Part shown: positions 57,401 to 64,000 of the stretch, piece by piece | How positions within the stretch are numbered: position 1 is the stretch's first letter | Layout: each line of letters opens with the position of its first letter | Assembly: GCA_015680685.1 (NCBI GenBank) | Contig: MNCI01004801.1 | Span: 801,780-865,779 of the forward strand | From: Gnetum montanum | Lineage: Eukaryota > Streptophyta > Gnetopsida > Gnetales > Gnetaceae | Reading direction: 5' to 3' | Length of the DNA: 64,000 nucleotides | The notes under the pieces: generated by a model | What the model saw: the letters and a program-made list of their open reading frames with translations, nothing else | Databases searched by the model: none | Told to the model about the DNA's origin: nothing | Translations under genes and position numbers: made by a program

Positions 57401-58046
57401 GTCTTTCTTCTTTTTCTAAGAAGTGTAGCAACCTTTAATCTCAATCCTATATAGATTTTAACTTATTTAATATTGGGCCTTCAAATAAATGCTCTAGTTA
57501 CCTTCTTCCTTTGATTTGTAGCTTACACTCATAAAATTTAAAATTTTAATATTCTTTTGAAATCTTAATTTTATTGTCTTATTATTATTCTACTCTTTAC
57601 ATTTATAAGGAATCTTAATTTCCTCTTGATTTTGTCATTAATTTCTTTCATCTTTTATTAGACATGTATCCTCTTATTTATTTTGAAATATCATCTTAAT
57701 TTTATAGATTGGGGCTCAATCATATCCTTAATAATACTTCTTCTACCTTTTACATAATTTATTACTTTGTTGTCATTGTATCAATAGAGCTTAATTTCCA
57801 TACCCTAGCCATCCTTCTTCTTTCCAAAATCTTTTATAACTTAATTTGGATTCAATCCCATATTGTTTTTATTAGTAGTTTCAAATAGTATTAGACATTG
57901 CTTAAGCCAAAATTCAAATCTATCATTGTTGTGCTATACTTGAATATTTATGATTCTGTCATCATTGATATATGAATTTACCTCTGCAATTGTTCATAGG
58001 ATTTAGATTCTTTAATGTCTCTAATACCTAGACTGCTCTAACACTA

Positions 58047-58380
58047 TGTAAAGTTGATTAGAAAAATTAGAATATTATTCTCACTAAGATTGACATCAAA
58101 ATTGCAATTACATTTTTATAGTTTTACATTATAATTTCATCCATTATATGCATGAATGAATGAATCATTATTGTTCTATTTCTATGGAACTTACATCATC
58201 CATTAGTATAATAGGTCTTTCATTCTCTTGTGGGCTTCTTGCATTCTTTTATACAATCATGGCTAGTTCATATTTAACTTATCTTCTACCATTTTCATTC
58301 CTCTATTTAAGAAACTTTTGTTTTCTCACTCAACTCTCTCATTTCGGAGCTTGCCACTATTCATGGTGGTCTTTATAGAT
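58047..58380 (-). repeat. E5 5' LTR
   Basis: Begins TGTAAAGTTGATTAG beside the PBS and aligns with the left copy to about 58380 (GGTGGTCTTTATAGAT). TGTTGAAC, the likely start of another LTR, follows immediately at 58381. Confidence 0.6.
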
Positions 58381-59858
58381 TGTTGAACTTAGAAGGGGAA
58401 GGATGAATGAATTCTAAATAAAATTCAAACCTTAAATAAAAATGCTAAATTTTAATAAAAAAAAATACATAGATGAAAAACACTCACCAATATGCATGAT
58501 AAAGCTCACTATGTTTAATCTTACTAAAAGAATTAAATTGTAATTGAGGATATTAAGGTAGTAGATCCTCATATGCTATCTACTCCTTACAAGGTAATCA
58601 ATTCTCTATGCTTGTAGAACTCCCAAGAACCTTGAAAGGTTGAGTGGAAATGTTGTGCTCTAGAAAGATGCACTCACAACCCCTTAAGTTGAAGGCAAAT
58701 CAACAAATACTTGTTCACTTAAGTGCAAACCCCTTAAGAAAATAATGTAGAATCTATAATCCCCAAAATAATGAGAAAATACAATGAAAGAGAGAATGTA
58801 AAAAGAGGTTCTAGACATCAAATCTATATACAACATGCTCAAAGGTAGGGCAAGAATAAAATTTAAGCAACAAGACCTAGATGAAAAATGGATGAAATTG
58901 TATAGCAATGATTAGAGTAGGTTCACTTGACAAATAATCACTTTTAAATACTAAATCCAGATATTATGCAACTAGCTCTCTTGAATTAATGCAATTAGAA
59001 GATTACAATTAGGTTCCCACAACCCACAAGCATCCAAAACCTATCACACTCAAATGATGTTGTAGAACATGAGGCTCTACAACTACACAATGACTATTCT
59101 CAATGCAAGATACAACCAATCGAGACTGAGATTTCAACTCACAAGTAAGATATAAGAGAAAAGAACACAAAGATCAACATACCACAAGTTAATCTTGGAG
59201 CTAAAATCACCAATTTCACTCATCCAATGTATTCACCCACTCTCTCTTGCTTATCTCTCCACTCTCAAGAGCTCTTTCTCTCATTCATGATATGAAAAAT
59301 GATAAATACATCAATACTTATGTTAAATCGGAAGATAAGAATCCTAAAAACCTTTCCTCAACTCAACTTGATATTTTTTAGATGTTTTCCAAGTCTTCTC
59401 ACCTTATTTCTAGCTGTTTTCATCCTTTTTCATCATGTTCTAATTATTTCCTAAATTGGGATGGAAATTTTCAAAAGTTTTCCTATTTGTACTGGTCATC
59501 TTTGATCTTGCCAAGACATCTCCTATGAAAATCTATCTCTTGACCAAGATGTCAATTATTTTTCCAACACATATATATAAGAAGCCAATACATCTCATCC
59601 ACTTATAAGATGTGTTACTTGAGATGTCCTATGCATAGTGGAAAAATCTCATCTAAGACATCTCAAGTCCTAGTGAGGCGTCTCACTTGAGACATTAGTT
59701 TGAATAGCAAGACATCCCAGTCACTTCCAGGCTTAGTCAAGACATCTAATGGACTTTAAAAATGTTATTTCAATATCTAAAATCCTACAAAAACACACAC
59801 ATAGGAAAGAATAAGGAAATTGGAAGAGGTGTCCCTACACCAGCTCTTGAGTTTCATT
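58381..59858. repeat. Possible LTR with TGTTGAACTTAGAAGGGG start
   Basis: The start TGTTGAACTTAGAAGGGGAA resembles the G-rich opening at 59862 (CAACTTAGAAAGGGTGGGG). The right part is rich in GACATCT/AGATGT words (59480-59760). No protein was seen. Boundaries and orientation are open. Confidence 0.3.
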
Positions 59859-59861
59859 CAA

Positions 59862-60014
59862 CTTAGAAAGGGTGGGGAGTGGGGGAGCGGGGGNNNNNNN
59901 NNNNNNNNNNNNNNNNNNNNNNNNNNNNNNNNNNNNNNNNNNNNNNNNNNNNNNNNNNNNNNNNNNNNNNNNNNNNNNNNNNNNNNNNNNNNNNNNNNNN
60001 NNNNNNNNNNNNNN

Positions 60015-60063
<49 letters not shown>

Positions 60064-60070
60064 GGTGATG
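59862..60070. other. G-rich tract with assembly gap
   Basis: AAAGGGTGGGGAGTGGGGGAG runs into 121 N (59894-60014), followed by 48 consecutive G (60015-60062) and GAGGTGATG. The true length of the G run is unknown. It may be a real expanded G tract at an LTR start or a sequencing artefact. Frames of Gly or Pro across it are meaningless. Confidence 0.9.
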
Positions 60071-60719
60071 AATAAGTTCCCCAAATTTAAAATTAATTAG
60101 CCAAAGAACACACCAAATTTAACATGGCTTCCAAACTTGGGTAGCCCACACTCGGGGGTAGTTCGCTAGCACACCTCTAGACTTTGTTACTTTCAAAATG
60201 TGGTTTGAACGGTATCACACCTTGTATAGCTCTAAGCTTTGCTATGAAGTGATTTTATGCCACAAATCCACTCAACCTTGTAAGGTCCTAACAATCTTAG
60301 AATGTGGTTTTCAAGATCCCACAACCTTTAGAAGTTGAGCTCCACTCTGGAGTGTCGTGGTGCGACACCAACAGTCAATATAGCAAGATTCCAATAAGCT
60401 CAAGGATGATGCCTTCCTGCAAGAATCACATCAATCCCATAGGGCAACAAAAGAGAAACAAAAATTACAAGGAAAGCATGAAACTAATTTTTCTTGTCCT
60501 TGCACTTTGAAGTACAACATGATAGATCTCTTACAACAGTACAAACAATAGTATAATGAGGTACAAAAATAATAGAATGATGTATACAATGATTTCTTGA
60601 TGTTAACATTTGATAGTTCATAATTCTTACACATTTCCCAAGAAAATGAAGTCTACTTATAGCCTAGATGTTTCAAAAATCACTTTGGAATTCATGCAAT
60701 GGCTATCTAATGGTCACTG

Positions 60720-60965
60720 GAGACGTCTTCTTCAAGATTAAGACATCTTTCTACATCAGACTTCCATTCAGGAGAGACATCTTCTTCACAAGGAAGACAT
60801 CTTTGAGGATACATCTTCATGAAGATGTCTTCTTCACAAGGAATACATCTACTATTTTTTAGAGATATCTTCTTCTAAGCAACCTTTAACTTGGACAAAA
60901 CCTCTTCATCATCAGGGAGATGTATTTTCTTAATAGTAGACGTCTACTATTTCTTGGAGACATTT
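60720..60965. repeat. GAAGACATCTT / AAGATGTCTTC palindromic cluster
   Basis: At least ten copies of (G)AGACATCT or AAGATGTCTTC in both orientations lie within 245 bp, for example CATCTTCATGAAGATGTCTT at 60806. The cluster lies downstream of the E6 integrase, where its 3' LTR should be. Confidence 0.75.
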
Positions 60966-61366
60966 TGTCTACAATAATTTCTTCAATGCTAAGGCTTCCT
61001 CTTAAACACCGGAGTTGAACTTTGAAGTCTTCTTTCTTCTTTGAGCTCTCCTTTTATCTTAATCCAAGTTCTTGTCCTACATTCACAACAAGCACACAAG
61101 CATCCTAGTTCTTTATTTTTATTAAGGTTTTGACATACCATAAGGTCAATAGCTCTCCCATCTTTCAAAAAGTGAGCTTAGGTGAATAATGGAGTAGGGG
61201 TAGAAGTGATCCCCCACCTAACAAGTTTGGTCTCATGGATCCATACAACATCATTAGTGGATTGATCCTTCTAATGAATTAAATATTCATAACTCTTGAC
61301 TCCTTGAGTGCTAAAAGCTTTCCTCTACTTAAGTATGATTACCTTCCTCTCCATTGAAGGCTTGGA

Positions 61367-62560
61367 TTAATCAATAGTCCCTTTCAACTCATTGATGTAA
61401 CCTTGTATGGTTTTCTCATCAGTTGGTCCATGATAGTACACAAGATTTGAAATGTTAAATACAAAAGACATACTAACATCATTTGGTAAATCAATCTCAA
61501 AAGCATTATCATTAATTTTAGCCTTGATTTTAAAAGGCCCCATCTTCTTGGGTTTCAATTTGGAGAAGTTAACACTTCTCAACTGCTTATTCTTCAAGTG
61601 CACACAAGCCAAGTTACCAATAACAAAATTAGGCTTATGCTTGTCCTCATTTCTCTTGAAAACTCTCTCTTCAACCATCTTCTCAAGATTTGATTGTACT
61701 TGTGCATGGAGATCTTTCATCCCTTTTACAAAGCACTAAGTTGAGCTTCATCATCAAAGCTCTTCAAAGTGTCCATCATCTTTAGACGAAACCCATAGTT
61801 CACCTCAAATGGGCTTTTGCCAAAAAAAAACATGAAAAGCATCATTATATGAAAATTTAGCATGATACAATAAGTTTTCGCACTTTTTTGGTTGTCCATC
61901 ACATAAACATCTCAATATGTTTAGCAAGGATTTATTCACCACCTCTATTTGGCCATCAGATTGTGGATGATATATACTAGAAAAATTCAACTTTATCCCT
62001 AAAATGACTTTCAAAAATGACTTGTGAACTTGGAGTCTTTGTCACTAACAATATTCAAAGGAATATCATGCAACTTCACAACATTCTAAAAAAATAAATT
62101 TGCCACATGAGAAGCATCACTGACATTCTTTCATAGAATAAAATGTGCCATCTCGGAGAACTTTTCAACCAAAAAAAATTTGCATCATTCCCACTTTTGA
62201 TGTTTGGAATACCACTTACAAAATCCATTGACACACTTTCCCATGAACATTTTGGAATTCGCAAAGGCATATAGTGTCCATTCACACTTTTACCTCCTCT
62301 GAAATTTTGACATGTTAAGCACTCCTTCATAAAATTTGAAAATTTTGTAGCCATACTAGGATAAAAGAGTGCCTACCCACAAGTTCCAATGTTTTACCCT
62401 TGCACATGTAACCTACCATGTCACTATAATGCTTTTCAAACAAAATATTTTTTCTTAAATCATAATTAGGAACACATACCTTTTCATTCTTAAATAACAA
62501 TTTATATTGAATATGATAGTACCTCCATTGGTCTATCCTATTCATCAATGGCTCTTTAAG
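61367..62560 (-). pseudogene. E6 integrase
   Basis: The zinc-finger region is around MATKFSNFMKECLTCQNFRG. The core shows SWESVSMDFVSGIPN (first Asp kept), a VSDKDSKFTSHF stretch (second Asp kept) and YHPQSDGQIEVVNKSLLN (Glu kept). The DRFSK segment is lost, and stops and frameshifts separate the frames 62327-62548, 62076-62354, 61805-62014 and 61367-61720. The C terminus NFSKLKPKKMGPFKIKAKIN, DNAFEIDLPNDVS is the GPF module. A following chromodomain is not clear. Confidence 0.85.
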
Positions 62561-62639
62561 GCTCCTTCAAACTTGCCCGAAATCAACATCATGCTCATAC
62601 AAAGAAGCAAAATTAACCATACCTTCCACATGACTTATG

Positions 62640-62998
62640 CTAAAATTTATTACATGCACCCTAGATAATGCATCAGCCACAACATTGGCTTTTCAACTTT
62701 TGTGCTTTAAAACAAAATTGAACTCATGTAATTGTAAAACCCACTTCATGTGCTTTGCATTCAACTTCTTTTGTGAGTTTAGAAATTGAAGTGCTTTGTG
62801 ATCCATCATCAAGGTAAACTCTTTGGGCAACAAGTAATGCCTCCAATGCTTGATTTCTTGAAGAATACTATACAACTCCTTCTCATATATGCTATATTTT
62901 TTCCTTGAATCATTCAACTTTTTGGAAAAGAAAGCAATAGGCCTATCTTCTTGTAAAAGTACCCCACCAATGGCAAGTCCACTTGCGTCCATCTCCAT
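62640..62998 (-). pseudogene. E6 RNase H domain
   Basis: A 101-codon open block: MEMDASGLAIGGVLLQEDRP, IAFFSKKLNDSRKKYSIYEK, ELYSILQEIKHWRHYLLPKE and FTLMMDHKALQFLNSQKKLN. The Asp, Glu and (M/T)DH catalytic positions are retained. After a stop, KANVVADALSR gives the final Asp motif. This is the best-preserved RNase H of the window. Confidence 0.9.
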
Positions 62999-63221
62999 TT
63001 GGAAAAGCTTCTAAAAATTTGGAATTGCAAGCACTATTGGTAATCTTTGATTTCAACAAGTCAAAGCTCCCTTGGGTTTTATTATTATATCTAAATTATG
63101 TAATTTTTTTCAATAAAGCAAACACAGGCCATGAAATACCACTAAAATTTTTGATGAACCATCTATAAAGACTTGCTAAACTAAGGAATGATCTTACCTT
63201 CCCAACATTCTTAGGAGTTGG

Positions 63222-63960
63222 CTAATCCTTCATAGCCTTCACCATGGTAGCTTTCATATGAATCTGGTTTTTAGAAACTACGTGCCCCAAATATGTGATT
63301 TTCCTCTTGAAGAAATGACTTTTCTTCATGTTGATCACCAGTTGTGCCTCCTCCAACTTAAGACACATCATCCTCAAGTGATCCAAGTACTCTTCCTCAT
63401 TAGAGCTATACACCAAAATATTATTAAAAAAGATAATGCAACACTTACCAATCAAGTTCTTCAATACATCATGCATCAACCTCATGTATGTAGTAGGTGC
63501 ATTTATGAACCCAAATGACATCACCAACCACTCAAACAGTTCATATAATGTTTTGAAAGCTATCTTCCACTCATCACCAGGCCCGATTTTAATTTAATGG
63601 TATCCACTCTTTAAGTAAATTTTGCTAAATATCTCTACATTCATAAGGACATTAAGGATATCATCCATCCTTGGAATAGAAAACTTGTACCTTACTATTA
63701 TCTTATTCACTTCCCTAAAATTAATGCATAATGTCCATTCATCATTTTTCTTCTTTGGTACTAGCACTACTAGAATTGCACAAGGTAAAATGGATACCCT
63801 CATGAAGCCATTTGCAAATAATCCCTCTACATACCTTTTTAATTTAGCCTTATGATTTGGTGTCATCCAATAAGCTCTTTCGTTTGGAATGGTAGCACCA
63901 GGAATGAAGTCAATTTGATGCTATACATTTTTCATCAGTGGTAGTCCATCCATTTCCCCC
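63222..63960 (-). pseudogene. E6 reverse transcriptase
   Basis: Fingers and palm lie at 63594-63866: AILVVLVPKKKNDEWTLCIN, FREVNKIIVRYKFSIPRMDD and FSKIYLKSGYH. The second part, 63222-63527, has MSFGFINAPTTYMRLMHDVL, the catalytic region CCIIFFNNILVYSSNEEEY and FFKRKITYLGHVVSKNQI. Both Asp residues of the (F/Y)xDD box are Asn, abolishing catalysis. A frame break lies between the halves near 63530-63600. Confidence 0.9.
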
Positions 63961-64000
63961 TTAAACACCTTGGGAAATTTTTCCTTCAAGCCTAGAAAAC

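Larger units (their letters stand above)
54133..58380 (-). mobile_element. E5: non-autonomous copia-type LTR element
   Basis: Two related terminal repeats, 54133-54435 and 58047-58380, flank about 3.6 kb. Inside the right repeat edge, the minus strand reads TAGTGTTAGAGCAGTCTAGG (58027-58046). This is a decayed form of TGGTATCAGAGC, the initiator-Met tRNA PBS typical of copia elements, so orientation is minus. The internal region is Lys/Glu-rich on the minus strand (EATENI, KIEERTRKEEN; EKKMKVQELRN, IQRKLEIQIKIVEGI), but no RT, protease or integrase is visible. No TSD was found. Confidence 0.6.
61367..64000 (-). mobile_element. E6: chromovirus-type Ty3/gypsy pol, 3' part
   Basis: Minus-strand pol in the order RT (right edge), RNase H, integrase, with a chromovirus-like integrase C terminus. 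The 5' part is outside the window. LTR edges are not resolved; the 3' LTR should lie between about 59860 and 61300. The assignment rests on INDNAFEIDLPNDVSMSFVF and on RNase H and RT style. Confidence 0.8.

Noticed and set aside
58381-59870. A complete second element between 58381 and 59862
   Set aside because: Only the first 30 or so bases of the two putative LTR starts look alike; the following sequence did not align by eye.
59820-60100. Frames encoding long Gly or Pro runs across the N gap
   Set aside because: They consist of the undetermined bases and the G homopolymer; no protein can be inferred.

Overview
The window looks like intergenic DNA from a large, repeat-rich plant nuclear genome. 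It is AT-rich and consists mostly of nested, decayed LTR retrotransposons, with some LINE and SINE debris. No intact host protein-coding gene is recognisable. The species cannot be fixed from the sequence; bulky Tat/Athila-type elements and old LINE fragments fit a gymnosperm or a large-genome angiosperm. There is one assembly gap (59894-60014). Family calls rest on motifs read by eye, without a database search. The labels EA and E0-E6 are mine.

Layout. 1-2867: 5' end of an Athila-like element on the minus strand (EA: gag, PBS, LTR). 2868-4812 and 22834-24755: two halves of an old minus-strand Tat-like element (E0), split by E1. 4813-22833: E1, an 18.0-kb minus-strand Tat-lineage element with both LTRs, TSD CTTTG, PBS, PPT, gag, RT, two RNase H domains and integrase. 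An opposite-strand, promoter-bearing, intron-containing gene (12792-17198) lies between its gag and pol. 24756-25706: a plus-strand decayed frame and the 3' end of an Athila-like element whose LTR begins at 25707 (E4). 26078-36234: E2, a complete 10.2-kb plus-strand gag-protease-only element with TSD AATGG, inserted in the E4 LTR. 36680-37690: a Ty1/copia pol relic carrying a tRNA-derived SINE. 38040-46271: an Athila-like gag-pol relic (E3) whose protease is split by a solo LTR (39344-40947, TSD CTAGT), followed by its 3' LTR. 49600-49912: possible LINE ORF1 piece. 50279-50418: a SINE with 16-bp TSDs. 50837-51237: a less AT-rich, promoter-like stretch with a small ORF and a splice donor. 53050-54115: LINE RT relic. 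54133-58380: a non-autonomous copia-type element (E5). 59860-64000: 3' part of a minus-strand chromovirus (E6).

The main themes are these. (1) E1 and E2 appear related: same PBS type, same gag type and the same small repeat arrays. In E1 these arrays flank pol, and E2 looks like an E1-type element without pol. (2) Several LTR families carry arrays of short palindromes in U3 just upstream of the TATA box; in E2 they are spaced about 190 bp. The E1 palindrome also recurs in the introns of the antisense gene inside E1. (3) Nearly all pol domains carry stops or lost catalytic residues, so the window reads as a fossil record.
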